Positions 17,175 through 26,996 of a stretch of DNA of 64,000 nucleotides are shown here, in pieces. The translations under genes and the position numbers were made by a program. Position 1 is the first letter of the stretch, and every line of letters starts with the position of its first letter. Under the pieces are notes generated by a model. That model was given only the letters and a program-made list of their open reading frames with translations. It was not told where the DNA came from and made no database searches. The stretch comes from an uncultured Campylobacter sp. (lineage in GTDB: Bacteria > Campylobacterota > Campylobacteria > Campylobacterales > Campylobacteraceae): assembly GCF_938045345.1 (NCBI RefSeq), contig NZ_CALIMS010000005.1, positions 62,001 to 126,000 of the forward strand, read 5' to 3'.

Positions 17175-18533
17175 TTATCCTTTCACGATTTTTTCTAAAC
17201 TCAAGCCGCCGTCCAGCACCGTTTGTTCGTCGTAGGCGCGCCCGATGAGCTGCGCGCTGATATTAAGAGCCTCTTTGTTTTTCGCTACCGGCACGGAGAT
17301 CGCGGGAAGCCCCGCTAAATTTACGCCGATGGTGTAGATGTCGCTAAGATACGCGCGAAGCGGATCACTAAGCTCGCCGAATTTATACGCCACTCCCGGC
17401 GCGATCGGCATAAAGATCAAATCAGCGTCTTTTAAAATTTCCTCATATTCACTTTTGATGAAGGCCCTTGCCTTCTGTGCCTTGATGTAATACGCGTCGT
17501 AGTAGCCGCTGCTTAGCACGAAGGTGCCTAGAAGCATGCGGCGCTTGACCTCGTCGCCGAAGCCTTCGCCGCGAGTGTTGGCGTAGAGCTCTTTTAAATT
17601 TAGAGCTTTCGCGCGGTTTCCGTAGCGCACGCCGTCGTAGCGACTTAAATTTGCGCTAGCCTCGGCGGTTGCGATGATGTAGTAGGTCGCGATGTCGTAT
17701 TTGGAGCTACAAAGATCGCGGTAAACGATCTCGTGCCCGAATGATTTTAGCTTTTCTATAGTTAAATTTAAAGCCTCTTTGACCTGCTGCGAGGCCTCGT
17801 CGATATAATTTTTTATAACGGCGATCTTAAGCTTGCGATCCGCGTTTAGCTTATCCGCGGTACTTTCGTAAGCGCCCGCGTAGCTCGTGCTGTCCATCTC
17901 GTCGCGGCCTGCGATGATGTCGTATAAAATCGCCGCGTCCTCGACGCTGCGCGTGATCGGTCCTATCTGATCGAGGCTACTCGAATACGCCGCGAGCCCG
18001 TAGCGGCTGACCCTGCCGTAGCTCGGCTTAAAGCCTACGCAGCCGCAAAATGCCGCCGGCTGGCGGATAGAGCCGCCCGTATCGCTTCCGAGTGCGGCTA
18101 CAGCGATATTTGCCGCTACGGCAGCCGCGCTTCCGCCGCTACTGCCGCCAGGTACGCGCGAGTGATCGGTCGGATTGAGAGTTTTGCCGTAGAATGAGCT
18201 CTCAGTCGTGCTTCCCATCGCAAACTCATCCATATTCGTCCGCCCAAACGGCGCTAGGCCGCGCTTCCGTAGCTTTTTGATCACCGTCGCATCGTATGGC
18301 GCTACGTAGCCTTGCAAAATTTTACTCGCCGAGGTGACGCTCCAATCTTTTACCTGAATGTTATCTTTGATTGCGATCGGCACGCCCTCGCCGCTGATGT
18401 TTAAAGCCTCGCCCGTGAGCTGCTCGACGTAGGCGCCGAGCTCTTTGGTTTTTAAAATTTTATCCTTTAGCTCCGCTCTAAGCGCCGAAATTTCATCCGC
18501 GCTCAGCTTCAGAGCCTCTTTCAAACTTATCAT
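17175..18533 (-). CDS. gatA: Glutamyl-tRNA(Gln) amidotransferase subunit A
   Basis: Amidase subunit of GatCAB, which makes Gln-tRNA (and often Asn-tRNA) from the misacylated form in bacteria lacking GlnRS. 452 residues with the amidase Ser-cisSer-Lys triad: Lys in VPIAIKDNI, the glycine/serine loop [19 protein letters not shown], and the nucleophile region [17 protein letters not shown]. Its ATG overlaps the stop of the small membrane-protein gene. gatB and gatC are not in the window. Confidence 0.96.
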   Translation of the reverse strand: MISLKEALKLSADEISALRAELKDKILKTKELGAYVEQLTGEALNISGEGVPIAIKDNIQVKDWSVTSASKILQGYVAPYDATVIKKLRKRGLAPFGRTNMDEFAMGSTTESSFYGKTLNPTDHSRVPGGSSGGSAAAVAANIAVAALGSDTGGSIRQPAAFCGCVGFKPSYGRVSRYGLAAYSSSLDQIGPITRSVEDAAILYDIIAGRDEMDSTSYAGAYESTADKLNADRKLKIAVIKNYIDEASQQVKEALNLTIEKLKSFGHEIVYRDLCSSKYDIATYYIIATAEASANLSRYDGVRYGNRAKALNLKELYANTRGEGFGDEVKRRMLLGTFVLSSGYYDAYYIKAQKARAFIKSEYEEILKDADLIFMPIAPGVAYKFGELSDPLRAYLSDIYTIGVNLAGLPAISVPVAKNKEALNISAQLIGRAYDEQTVLDGGLSLEKIVKG

Positions 18534-18640
18534 CTGCCATCCTTAAATTTATTCACGAAATAGATCCCCACGCCCGTTGCTACGCAGATCAGCGCGATCG
18601 TAAAAAATACGAAGCCGAGACTTATGGGGCTAGCGAGCAT
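18530..18640 (-). CDS. 36-residue single-pass membrane protein between ileS and gatA
   Basis: A short frame encodes [18 protein letters not shown], then [18 protein letters not shown]: one hydrophobic helix (about residues 8-28) with a positively charged C terminus. It overlaps the end of ileS by 11 bases and the gatA start by 4 (ATGA), so it is embedded by translational coupling and is very probably real. C. jejuni has a similarly placed tiny gene between ileS and gatA as I recall. Function unknown. Confidence 0.8.
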   Translation of the reverse strand: MLASPISLGFVFFTIALICVATGVGIYFVNKFKDGR

Positions 18641-21389
18641 GCATGACCTTCGCGCAGCGCGGGCAGAGCTCATCAGGCTCTTTTGCGTTAAATTTCCAGC
18701 ATCTCGGGCATTTGTGCTTCGATGATTTTACGAGGCGGAAAATTTCGTCGTTTATCTTAAACTCCGCCAGAGCCGGCCCGCTTTGCAGAGTGTCCACGTC
18801 GCTTACCATGAACCAATCCGCTACGCCTAGAATGTCGTTTGATAAAATTTCGTTCGAACTCGTCTGTAAAACCAGCTCGAGCGTCGATTTAATGATCTTG
18901 TCTTTTTTCAGCGCGTCGATGAGCTCGAAAAATTTCTCCCTTGATTTGATCAAAATTTCGTCAAATTCTAGAAAATCGTCAAATTCTATCGGCTTATATG
19001 TCAGATCGAAAACGTCTTCTTTGCCCTCTTTAATGATTTGCGGCGCAAATTCCATCACTTCGTCGATCGTGTAGGTTAGCGTAGGCGCGATCAGAGGCAG
19101 TAGCGCTCGCGTAATCAGAGCGATTGCGCTTTGCGCGCTTCTGCGACGCGGCTCGTCGGGTGCGTCGCAGTAGAGCCTATCTTTGCAGATATCAAGATAA
19201 ATTCCGCTCAGATCGGCGCTTAAGAAATTTAGTAAGGCGTTGAAGCCCTTTGAAAAATCGTAGTTTCTAAACGCCGCTTCCGCGCCCGCAAAGGCGTTTG
19301 CCGCGCGCGTTAGGATCCAGCGATCAAGCCGCGTAAAATTACTCGTCTCGATCTCGCCCAGATCGCTGGTGCTTGCGAGCAGAAATCTTATCGTATTTCG
19401 GATCTTGCGGTACTGCTCGCTTACCTGTTTAAGGATATTGTCGCTGATCTTCAGATCGGTCGAATAATCGCTCATCGCGACCCAAAGGCGCAAAATTTCC
19501 ACGCCGTGGCTCTTTGCGACCTCTTGTGGATAGACGACGTTTCCGACGGATTTGCTCATCTTCTGGCCCTTCTCATCGACGGTAAATCCGTGCGTGAGGA
19601 TGCTTTTGTACGGCGCGCATTCGTTGATCGCGCAGCTTAGAAGCAGAGAGCTTTGAAACCAGCCGCGGTGTTGGTCGCTGCCCTCAAGATACATATCCGC
19701 AGGGAATTTGCCCGCATCGTAGGCGCCGCTTTGCAGCACCGCCTTCCACGTAGAACCGCTATCGAACCAAACGTCTAAGATGTCCATCACCTTTTCTAAA
19801 TTTTCAGGCTTATAGCCGCTGTCCTGCGGCAAGAGCTCCGAAATTTCCATCTGCCACCAAGCATCCGCGCCCTTAGCCTTAAAAATTTCGTAGATATTAT
19901 TTAAAATTTTTTCATCAAAGATCGGCTCTTTGGTGCTTTTATCACGGAAAAACGCGATCGGCACGCCCCAATCCCTTTGGCGCGAGATACACCAATCGGG
20001 GCGGTTCTCTATCATCGAGCTTAGGCGGTTGATGCCGCTTTGCGGGTAAAATTTAACCTTGCCGATCTCTTCAAGGGCTACTTGGCGCAGCGTCTTGCCG
20101 CTGAGCTTGGGCTCGTCCATCGCGATAAACCACTGCTTCGTCGCGCGGTAGATCACCGGCTTGTGCGTGCGCCAGCAGTGCGGATAGGAGTGGACGAATT
20201 TGCCGGATTTGATAAGTGCGGGGCCTAGAAGCTCTAAAATTTTCTCGTTTGCTTTGAAAATATGCATCCCCACGAGCTCATCTACGACGTCTGCGCGGAA
20301 GAGTTTTTTGGTTTTAAGCGTCTCGTCGAAACAGCCGCCCTCATCCACGGGCATAATCACCTCGATGCCGTATTTAAGCCCTACGAAATAATCGTCCTCG
20401 CCGTGCCCGGGAGCCGTATGCACGAGCCCGGTGCCGCCGTCCATTAAAACGTGCTCGCCGAGGATAAACTTTGAAGCTCTATCGTTTAGCGGATTGATCG
20501 CGTTTAAGCCCTCAAGCTCGGTAGCCTTAAATTCTTTTACGATCTCGCCTTTCGTGATGCCCAGGCTTACGAGGCTTTCGACCAAAGGTTTTGCAAAGAT
20601 TAAATTTTCGCTCGTCAGCGCATAAATTTCATTCGGGTTTAAAGATATCGCGCCGTTTGCGGGCAGCGTCCAAGGCGTGGTCGTCCAGATGACTGCTTTG
20701 GCGCCTTTTGCGCCGATTTTGGCGTTCGCTTCACTGCTTAGATCGAACGCCACGAAGATCGAATAGTCCTCTTTGTCTTTGTATTCGACCTCGGCTTCTG
20801 CGAGCGCGCTTTTTGCTGCCCAGCTCCAAAACACCGGCTTACTTCGCTCGATTAGAATTCCTTTTTTCGCGATCTGGCAGAGCGCTTTGTAAATTTCAGC
20901 TTCAAACTCAAATTTTAGCGTCAGATACGGATCGTTCCAGTCGCCCAAAATCCCCATATCTTTAAATTCATTGCGCTGCACGTCGATGAACTCTTTGGCG
21001 TGCTGTCTGCAAAGCTCGCGGATCTGCACTTTTGAAAGCGATTTTTTCCGCTCGCCTAGCTTGATCTCTACTTGCTGCTCGATCGGTAGGCCGTGGCAGT
21101 CCCAGCCCGGCACGTAGCGGATATCCTCGCCGAAGAAATAATGGGTTTTGGTGATGATGTCTTTTAAAATTTTATTCAGCGCATGGCCGATGTGGAGGTG
21201 TCCGTTAGCGTACGGCGGGCCGTCGTGGATATTGAAGCTGACGCTTGCGCCCTTGCGCCTAGCTTTCATCTTTTCGTAAATTTTACGCTCGTCATACCAT
21301 GCCTTAAACCGCGCAGGTTCGTTTTGCGGCAACGCGCCTCGCATCGCAAAGTCTGTCGTAGGAAGAAAGAGAGTATCTTTGTAGTCCAT
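18630..21389 (-). CDS. ileS: Isoleucyl-tRNA synthetase
   Basis: Charges tRNA(Ile), with editing of valine. 919 residues from the ATG at 21389 ([18 protein letters not shown]), preferred over the longer frame because AAAGGT stands just before it and this is the family start. Signatures: [14 protein letters not shown] (HIGH), the CP1 editing domain with [18 protein letters not shown] (KMSKS) and a C-terminal zinc finger with four Cys (CPRCWKF and ELCPRC). It heads the minus-strand operon down to the thiF-like gene. Confidence 0.97.
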   Translation of the reverse strand: MDYKDTLFLPTTDFAMRGALPQNEPARFKAWYDERKIYEKMKARRKGASVSFNIHDGPPYANGHLHIGHALNKILKDIITKTHYFFGEDIRYVPGWDCHGLPIEQQVEIKLGERKKSLSKVQIRELCRQHAKEFIDVQRNEFKDMGILGDWNDPYLTLKFEFEAEIYKALCQIAKKGILIERSKPVFWSWAAKSALAEAEVEYKDKEDYSIFVAFDLSSEANAKIGAKGAKAVIWTTTPWTLPANGAISLNPNEIYALTSENLIFAKPLVESLVSLGITKGEIVKEFKATELEGLNAINPLNDRASKFILGEHVLMDGGTGLVHTAPGHGEDDYFVGLKYGIEVIMPVDEGGCFDETLKTKKLFRADVVDELVGMHIFKANEKILELLGPALIKSGKFVHSYPHCWRTHKPVIYRATKQWFIAMDEPKLSGKTLRQVALEEIGKVKFYPQSGINRLSSMIENRPDWCISRQRDWGVPIAFFRDKSTKEPIFDEKILNNIYEIFKAKGADAWWQMEISELLPQDSGYKPENLEKVMDILDVWFDSGSTWKAVLQSGAYDAGKFPADMYLEGSDQHRGWFQSSLLLSCAINECAPYKSILTHGFTVDEKGQKMSKSVGNVVYPQEVAKSHGVEILRLWVAMSDYSTDLKISDNILKQVSEQYRKIRNTIRFLLASTSDLGEIETSNFTRLDRWILTRAANAFAGAEAAFRNYDFSKGFNALLNFLSADLSGIYLDICKDRLYCDAPDEPRRRSAQSAIALITRALLPLIAPTLTYTIDEVMEFAPQIIKEGKEDVFDLTYKPIEFDDFLEFDEILIKSREKFFELIDALKKDKIIKSTLELVLQTSSNEILSNDILGVADWFMVSDVDTLQSGPALAEFKINDEIFRLVKSSKHKCPRCWKFNAKEPDELCPRCAKVMHAR

Positions 21390-21476
21390 ATTTGTACCTT
21401 TTCGTGTCTTAAAAAATTTGTGAAGTTTATCCAAAACGCCATTAAAAAGCTCTGAAAGAGCAGTCTGCGTTTATGC

Positions 21477-21482
21477 TATAAT
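21477..21482 (+). promoter_or_regulatory. -10 box for the cinA-like gene
   Basis: TATAAT preceded by TTATGC, 25 bases before the ATG at 21508. The leader carries GAGGG as ribosome-binding site. The divergent ileS start lies 88 bases away, so the two promoters share this gap. Confidence 0.65.
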
Positions 21483-21507
21483 GTGCGAAAATTTAATGAG
21501 GGTCTTT

Positions 21508-22638
21508 ATGAAAAATATCATCCTTGTAATCGGCGAGGAGATCCGCTACGACGTGGCTTTGATGAGTTATATTTCTCGCAGCTACGAACGAGTTTTTGGG
21601 CGGATCGACGATCTGAAATTCTTAAGCGAAAACGATAAGGTTTTGCTCTTCGCGCTTGAAAAGATGATCGATTCGTACGATTTTATCACGATCTTTGCGG
21701 CAAACTCCGCCTACGCGGTCGTCGGTAAAATTTTATCGACGCTCTCTTTCGATTCGCTCGAGCTGAAAAACGGAGAAACCCTAGCGCCCTCGATGGCGCG
21801 CGCAGTGGCGAAAAACAGCTTCTTGCTAAACGTCAGAGGCTGCTCGGTAAACGTGATCAAGGCGCTTTGCTTGCAAAGCCTGCCGCCGATCCTTCAAGAC
21901 GCGCCGAGCGCGGGCGAGAGCTTTTATCTATTCGATTGCGAATACGAAAGCGTAAAGCAGCGCCTAGAAAGCCTCGCGATCAGTTATAAAATTTCGCTTA
22001 CGATCAGCAGGCCCTGCTCCTTTTTGCTGCTCGTGCGCGCCAGTGCGATGAAATTCGGAGCGCTGGACGCGTTTTTACAAAGCGTCGGCAAGTATTATGA
22101 GAGCTGCTACATCGAAGGCGGCGATTTTATGGGCTTTGTGGTTGATAGACTGCGCGAGATAGGCGCTAAGATCACCTTCGCCGAAAGCTGCACCGCAGGA
22201 CTCATCGCCGCAAAATTCGGTGCGGTCGCGGGCGTGAGCGACGTTTTTGACGGCTCGCTCGTAAGCTACGCCAACGAGATAAAAAATCTCTGGCTCAATG
22301 TAGGCGAAAATACGCTCGCTCGCTACGGCGCGGTCAGCGCGCAGACCGTGGGCGAGATGCTGGAGGGCGCGCTACAAAGCAGCGGGGCGAGCTTCGCTCT
22401 TGCAGTAAGCGGTATCGCGGGCCCCGGCGGCGGAAGCGCGCAAAAGCCCGTGGGAACGGTCTTTATCGGTGCGAAGGAACAGGGCGGCAAACAGATCGTC
22501 GGGGAATTTCATCTAAAAGGCGATCGAAACTATATCCGCGAACAAAGCGCCGATATCGCTATCTGCTTGCTTTTGAAGCTTAGAAGCGATCTGTTTTTCG
22601 GGCGGCTTCCGAGCGCGCCTGCGAGAGATGAAATTTAA
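21508..22638 (+). CDS. CinA-family protein (C-terminal amidohydrolase domain)
   Basis: 376 residues. The C-terminal half (about 205-360) is the CinA/NMN-amidohydrolase domain: ITFAESCTAGLIAAKFGAVAGVS, FDGSLVSYANEIK, YGAVSAQTVGEML and ALAVSGIAGPGGGS, which deamidates nicotinamide mononucleotide in studied relatives. The N-terminal half is a divergent, nucleotide-fold-like domain rather than a clear MoCF domain. The ATG at 21508 (MKNIILVIGEEIRYD) is chosen over an upstream ATG because GAGGGTCTTT is its binding site. The lipoprotein gene follows 11 bases later. Confidence 0.85.
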   Translation: MKNIILVIGEEIRYDVALMSYISRSYERVFGRIDDLKFLSENDKVLLFALEKMIDSYDFITIFAANSAYAVVGKILSTLSFDSLELKNGETLAPSMARAVAKNSFLLNVRGCSVNVIKALCLQSLPPILQDAPSAGESFYLFDCEYESVKQRLESLAISYKISLTISRPCSFLLLVRASAMKFGALDAFLQSVGKYYESCYIEGGDFMGFVVDRLREIGAKITFAESCTAGLIAAKFGAVAGVSDVFDGSLVSYANEIKNLWLNVGENTLARYGAVSAQTVGEMLEGALQSSGASFALAVSGIAGPGGGSAQKPVGTVFIGAKEQGGKQIVGEFHLKGDRNYIREQSADIAICLLLKLRSDLFFGRLPSAPARDEI

Positions 22639-22649
22639 AGGAGCGGATT

Positions 22650-23423
22650 TTGAAAAGACGAATTTTGAAAGGGTGCGGACGGGATTTGGCGCAGAATTTT
22701 ATCAGAGCTAGCGGCGAGCAAGGCTTTGGACGGCCGCGAAATTTTGTTTTAGCCGGCAGCGGGCAAAATTTTATCTCGGCGCAGGACGGACTAAATTTTA
22801 TCTCGGCGGGTCGCGCTAGAAATTTTAGCTTTATAAGCGCGGCGCGAAATTTTACTTTGGCGCTAGCCGCGATATGTATTTTAAGCGGCTGCGATGGCGG
22901 ATCGGACGGGCAAAATCGTGAGCAAAGCGCACGCTCGGGGCAGAATTTTAGCGCGGGTAATCAAGGGCAAAATTTTAATAAAAGCGTGGATGGCTCGGGG
23001 CAAAATTCCGCTCAAAGCTCCACACAAAATTCCATGCCGCAGGGCTTTGAGAGCAAGCAAAAATCCGATCTGAACTCCACTATAGACGAGCTTGCAAACG
23101 ATGCTAAAGTTTTGGGCGAGGCCTTGCAAAATTTGCAGAAAAAGGCGCCCGAAGCGCTGAACGATTTTGCCGCTCGCAACGCGGACAGGACCAAGGATCT
23201 GCTAAAGCAAGGCGAGGCGGCGGCGCGCGAGGCGGGCAAAAATCTTGATAAAATGGGCGAAAGCCTGCAAGGCATCATCAAGGACGCAAACGAAAGTATC
23301 GGTAAGGTCTTGGAGGGCTTTGGCGTCGCGCCACAGCAGGAGCCGCGCGGCGGGCGTTCGCAGAAGCGCGATGATAATTCTGAGCTTGAAGAGACGACCG
23401 ACAGGCAAAGCTTTAGAATTTAA
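22650..23423 (+). CDS. Lipoprotein with repeat-split signal peptide
   Basis: 257 residues from a TTG at 22650 with AAAGGAG 7 bases upstream. A charged start (KRRILKG) is followed not by the hydrophobic core but by about 57 residues of repeated NFI/NFV/NFS units (QNFI, LNFISAG, RNFSFISA). Only then come TLALAAICILSG and Cys81, a standard lipobox. The mature part begins with Gly/Ser/Gln/Asn-rich repeats (GQNFSAGNQGQNFNKS), then a helical region (residues 135-225) like small amphipathic coiled-coil lipoproteins. Function unknown. Export with such a long n-region is doubtful; the repeats look like a DNA-level insertion. Confidence 0.65.
   Translation: MKRRILKGCGRDLAQNFIRASGEQGFGRPRNFVLAGSGQNFISAQDGLNFISAGRARNFSFISAARNFTLALAAICILSGCDGGSDGQNREQSARSGQNFSAGNQGQNFNKSVDGSGQNSAQSSTQNSMPQGFESKQKSDLNSTIDELANDAKVLGEALQNLQKKAPEALNDFAARNADRTKDLLKQGEAAAREAGKNLDKMGESLQGIIKDANESIGKVLEGFGVAPQQEPRGGRSQKRDDNSELEETTDRQSFRI
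22674..22850 (+). repeat. AAATTTTATC repeats coding NFI units
   Basis: AATTTTATC recurs at about 22695, 22767 and 22794, with related AAATTTTAGC, AAATTTTGTT and AAATTTTACT words at about 22740-22855, spaced mostly 20-35 bases. Read in the sense direction they give Asn-Phe-Ile/Val/Ser/Thr. The same word, read on the opposite strand, fills the pseudouridine synthase gene at 62.1-62.8 kb. Confidence 0.8.
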
Positions 23424-23980
23424 GCGACGCTAAATTTTACTCAAATTTTTCGTTGCGATCGCCACCTGCGAGGAAGCAGCAAGTCTTCGCAGGAGCGTAA
23501 CGAGCCTGCACGAAAGCGTGACGGACACTCATAAGAGCGCGATGAGCACCCGCAACCCGATGACGGGAGCGGCGGACAAAGCTTTAGAATTTAAGCGGCG
23601 CTAAATTTTGCTTCAATTTGTTTGTTGTGGCGAATGCTTGCAGAGAAGCGATGCTAAATTTTATTAAAATTTCTCCTGCGCGGCGGCTTCGTTAAAATTT
23701 TACTCGCGCGAGCCTCCGCAATGGAATATGAATATTTGCAAAGAAGTAGTAAACCTCCGCAAAACGCGACGAGTGCCCCCAGGGCGAGCATTTCTAAAAT
23801 AAAGCGCGAGTAGTGAATGAAGTTTGGAATTCAAAGCTCGCGCTCTTTGAAGTTGCTGTAAAGATAAGCGGGTGGCGGCCAGTAAAGCTTTAGAATTTAA
23901 GGCTGCTTGTGATAAAACGAGAAAAATTTTACGAAGTAGGGCTATAATGCGCCCCGCAATTTCAAATTTAAAGGATAGAA
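23424..23980. repeat. Downstream region with copies of the lipoprotein gene end
   Basis: The last codons of the lipoprotein gene plus the next bases (AAAGCTTTAGAATTTAAG) occur three times: 23407-23424 at the gene end, 23578-23595 and 23884-23901. After the first two, GCTAAATTTT and further diverged sequence also match. GC-rich pieces at about 23466-23500 (a hairpin with CCTGCGA and TCGCAGG arms) and 23740-23790 look like decayed copies of each other. No gene is supported. Confidence 0.65.
23943..23948 (+). promoter_or_regulatory. -10 box for the flavodoxin-fold reductase
   Basis: TATAAT in GGGCTATAATGC, 32 bases before the ATG at 23981; AAAGGAT provides the ribosome-binding site. Confidence 0.65.
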
Positions 23981-24511
23981 ATGAAAACTCTCATTATTTT
24001 GGCTCATCCAAATATCGCAAACTCGCTCGTAAACCGCCACTGGAGGGATGCTGTGCTAGCCCATCCCGATAAGTTCGAGCTTCACGATCTTTACGCGCTT
24101 TATGCGGATTTTAAAATCGATGTGGAAAAGGAGCAAAAACTGCTCGAAAGCCACGATAAAATCGTGCTTCAGTTTCCGTTTCGTTTTTCAAACTGCACGC
24201 CGCTTCTTAAGCAGTGGTTTGAGGATGTTTTTACGCGCGGCTGGGCTTATGGCGGAGAGGATGGCGGCAAACTTAAGGGCAAAAAATTCGCGCTTGCGAT
24301 CTCGCTTGGCGCGACTGAGGCAAACTACTCTAAAAATGGCATCGTGGGCTTTAGCGTGGATGAGGTGCTAGCGCCATTTAAAGCTACGTTTAATTTCGTC
24401 GGCGCGATTGCGCTACCAAATTTCGTCTCATACGGCTTTACTTACGATAAAAGCGAGCAAGCCGTAGAAAATAGTGCAAAAAATTATATAAAGTATTTAA
24501 ATAAGCTTTAA
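23981..24511 (+). CDS. NAD(P)H:quinone oxidoreductase, flavodoxin-like fold
   Basis: 176 residues of the MdaB/KefF/YwrO-like family of FMN enzymes that reduce quinones by two electrons and so limit oxidative stress. Visible features: KTLIILAHPNIANSLVN (phosphate loop), HDLYALYADFKID, FQFP-type motif as VLQFPFRFSNCTPLLKQW, FTRGWAYGG and FALAISLGA. It appears monocistronic with its own -10 box. Exact substrate cannot be read from sequence. Confidence 0.88.
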   Translation: MKTLIILAHPNIANSLVNRHWRDAVLAHPDKFELHDLYALYADFKIDVEKEQKLLESHDKIVLQFPFRFSNCTPLLKQWFEDVFTRGWAYGGEDGGKLKGKKFALAISLGATEANYSKNGIVGFSVDEVLAPFKATFNFVGAIALPNFVSYGFTYDKSEQAVENSAKNYIKYLNKL

Positions 24512-24748
24512 ATTCTTCGTTTTTCTAGCCGCCCGCCGCGCGTAAAGCTTTAAAATTTTATGTAAGTGGCGTGGCTGATTTTTTAAAATTTTCGCTCAAA
24601 AAGCTCAAATTTAATCTCAAAATTTTTAAATTTTACTCTAAAATTCCGCTCGCGCTTCGTATGATCTAAAAATGAAATTTCAAGCAAAATTTCGCGTCTA
24701 AATTTGAGCCCCGCTCTTAAATTTTAAAATTTTATCAGAGATTTTTTT

Positions 24749-24756
24749 ATACAATT
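24749..24756 (+). promoter_or_regulatory. -10 region for pyrBC
   Basis: TATACAAT lies 34 bases before pyrB. A short GC-containing inverted repeat with arms GGCTGAA and TTCGGCC sits between it and the AAGGAGAGGG ribosome-binding site, but no riboswitch or leader peptide is evident. The remaining bases between 24512 and the promoter are [10 protein letters not shown] and hold no gene. Confidence 0.5.
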
Positions 24757-24789
24757 ACGGCTGAAATTCGGCCCAAAAAAGGAGAGGGA

Positions 24790-25719
24790 ATGTATAAGCT
24801 AAAGCATCTTCTTAGCGCGCAGGATCTGAGCCGCGAGGACATCTACGACTTCATCGATCTGGCGCGCGAGTTTAAAGCGCTCAACCGTAGCGATATCAAA
24901 AAATCCGACTCGCTTCGCGGTAAGACGGTCATCAACGCGTTTTTTGAAAACTCCACCCGCACCCGCACGAGCTTTGAGATCGCAGCCAAGCGCCTGGGCG
25001 CGGACAGCGTAAATTTCACCGCTGCGGACAGCAGCACAAAAAAGGGCGAGACGCTGATCGACACCATCAGAAATATGCAGGCGATGCGCACGGATATCTT
25101 CGTGCTGCGCCACAGCTGCTCGGGCGCGGCGAAATTTGTCGCGGCCAACTGCGACGCATCGATCGTAAATGCAGGCGACGGGTTGAACGAGCACCCAAGC
25201 CAGGCGCTACTGGATCTTTTTACGATAAGCGAGCATAAGGGCAGGATCGAGAATTTAAACGTCGCGATCATCGGCGATATATTTCGCTCGCGCGTAGCTA
25301 GAAGCGACATCTGGGCGATGCGAAAGCTCGGCATAAACGTGCGGCTCTTCGGCCCTCCGATGATGCTGCGCGACTGCGACGCGTTCGGCTGCCCGATATG
25401 CAAAAGCGTAGAGGAGGCGATCGAGGGCGCCGACGTCATCATTATGCTAAGAATTCAGCTCGAGCGGCAAGACGGCGAGCCGAGCTTCCCGAGCGTGCGC
25501 GAGTACTCGAAATTTTTCGGACTTACCGCTAAGAGGATGCAGGCGGCGAAAGAGGGCGTCATGATAATGCACCCGGGCCCGATCAACCGCGGCGTGGAGA
25601 TCAACTCCGACGTAGCCGACGATCCGCGCTATAGCTGCGTCTTAGATCAGGTAGAAAACGGCGAGGCGATGCGAATGGCGATACTTCATACGATAAATTT
25701 AAATAGGAGCGCACGATGA
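24790..25719 (+). CDS. pyrB: Aspartate carbamoyltransferase catalytic subunit
   Basis: Joins carbamoyl phosphate and aspartate in pyrimidine synthesis. 309 residues. Carbamoyl-phosphate site FFENSTRTRTSFE (STRTR, about residues 54-58), the 80s loop DSSTKKGETLIDT, LRHSCSGAA, NAGDGLNEHPSQALLDLF and the aspartate-binding end MHPGPINRGVEI. No regulatory subunit gene pyrI follows; pyrC does, overlapping by 4 bases (ATGA), which argues for a PyrB-PyrC unit. Confidence 0.96.
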   Translation: MYKLKHLLSAQDLSREDIYDFIDLAREFKALNRSDIKKSDSLRGKTVINAFFENSTRTRTSFEIAAKRLGADSVNFTAADSSTKKGETLIDTIRNMQAMRTDIFVLRHSCSGAAKFVAANCDASIVNAGDGLNEHPSQALLDLFTISEHKGRIENLNVAIIGDIFRSRVARSDIWAMRKLGINVRLFGPPMMLRDCDAFGCPICKSVEEAIEGADVIIMLRIQLERQDGEPSFPSVREYSKFFGLTAKRMQAAKEGVMIMHPGPINRGVEINSDVADDPRYSCVLDQVENGEAMRMAILHTINLNRSAR

Positions 25720-26996
25720 AAATTTTGATAAAAAACGGCACGATCGTTAATTGGGGCGGCAGCGAGGAAGCGAACGTCCTGATCGAGGGCGATAAAATTT
25801 CAAAGATCACGCGCGAGTGCCCCGCCGCAGACTGCGTCATAGACGCTGCGGGCAAGCTCGTGATGCCGGGACTCATCGATATGCACGTGCATTTTAGAGA
25901 CCCGGGGCTCGAATACAAAGACGACGTCATCAGCGGCAGCGAAACCGCGGTCGCAGGCGGCGTGACGACCTGCCTCCCGATGGCGAATACCAAGCCCGTG
26001 AACGACAACTCCAGCATCACTCGGGCGATGATCGCCAAGGCTAAACAGCGCGGGCTTATCGATCTACTGCCCATAGGCGCGATCTCGCAGGACTGCAAGG
26101 GCGCAAAGATCGTCGAGATGGGCGATATGCTGGAAGCCGGCTGCGTGGCCTTCAGCGACGACGGACTGCCCGTGACCGACAGCTCTGTGATGCGACAGGC
26201 GCTCGAATACTCCGCTCACTTCGGCTCATTCGTGATAAATCACAGCGAGGATTGCTCGCTTTGTCACGGCGGCGTGATGAACGAGGGTAAGGTCAGCGCG
26301 ATCCTCGGTCTAAAGGGGATGGCGAGCGAAAAAGAGGAGATTATGATCGCGCGCGATCTGCTGCTTGCCAAAAAGACGGGCGGCCACATCCACATCGCGC
26401 ACGTAAGCTCGGCGTGGTCGCTCAAGCTCATAAAGCAGGCTAAGAGCGAGGGTATCCGCGTCACCTGCGAGGCTACGCCGCACCACTTCACCTTCGACGA
26501 GCGCGAGCTGATGGGATACGATACGAATTTTAAAATGTCGCCGCCGCTGCGAACTCAAAGCGACGTGCAGGCGATCAGAGAGGCGCTTAAAAGCGGTCTA
26601 ATCGACGCTATCGTGACCGATCACGCTCCGCACAACACCGACGATAAATTCGTCGAATTCGACCACGCGCCGTTTGGAATTTTAGGACTTCAAACCCTCG
26701 TGCCGCTTACGCTTCGGCTCGTAAACGAAGGCGTCATCAGCCTTGAAGACATGGTGCGCCTCTGCTCGTTTAACCCGGCTAAAATTCTAAATTTAAAAGA
26801 CAAGGGCGAGATTAAAGAGGGCTTTTTGGCCGACGTCGCGATCATCGATCCGCAGATTTCCTACGTATACGACGAGGCGCTAAATAAGTCCAAATCGCGC
26901 AACTCGCCGCTTTTCGGCAAGCAGCTTACGGGCGCTGCGGTATGCACGATCAAAAGCGGCCGCGTGGTCTATGAGTTTCCAAACGTCGTAGCGTAG
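25716..26996 (+). CDS. pyrC: Dihydroorotase
   Basis: Closes carbamoyl-aspartate to dihydroorotate, the step after PyrB. 426 residues of the long (type I) amidohydrolase class. Metal ligands are visible: HVHFRDPG near residue 60, further His in NHSED and HIAHVSSA, and the Asp in TDHAPH. TPHHFTF, ending in FNPAKIL and GFLADVAIIDP, completes the family pattern. It overlaps pyrB by 4 bases. Confidence 0.95.
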   Translation: MKILIKNGTIVNWGGSEEANVLIEGDKISKITRECPAADCVIDAAGKLVMPGLIDMHVHFRDPGLEYKDDVISGSETAVAGGVTTCLPMANTKPVNDNSSITRAMIAKAKQRGLIDLLPIGAISQDCKGAKIVEMGDMLEAGCVAFSDDGLPVTDSSVMRQALEYSAHFGSFVINHSEDCSLCHGGVMNEGKVSAILGLKGMASEKEEIMIARDLLLAKKTGGHIHIAHVSSAWSLKLIKQAKSEGIRVTCEATPHHFTFDERELMGYDTNFKMSPPLRTQSDVQAIREALKSGLIDAIVTDHAPHNTDDKFVEFDHAPFGILGLQTLVPLTLRLVNEGVISLEDMVRLCSFNPAKILNLKDKGEIKEGFLADVAIIDPQISYVYDEALNKSKSRNSPLFGKQLTGAAVCTIKSGRVVYEFPNVVA

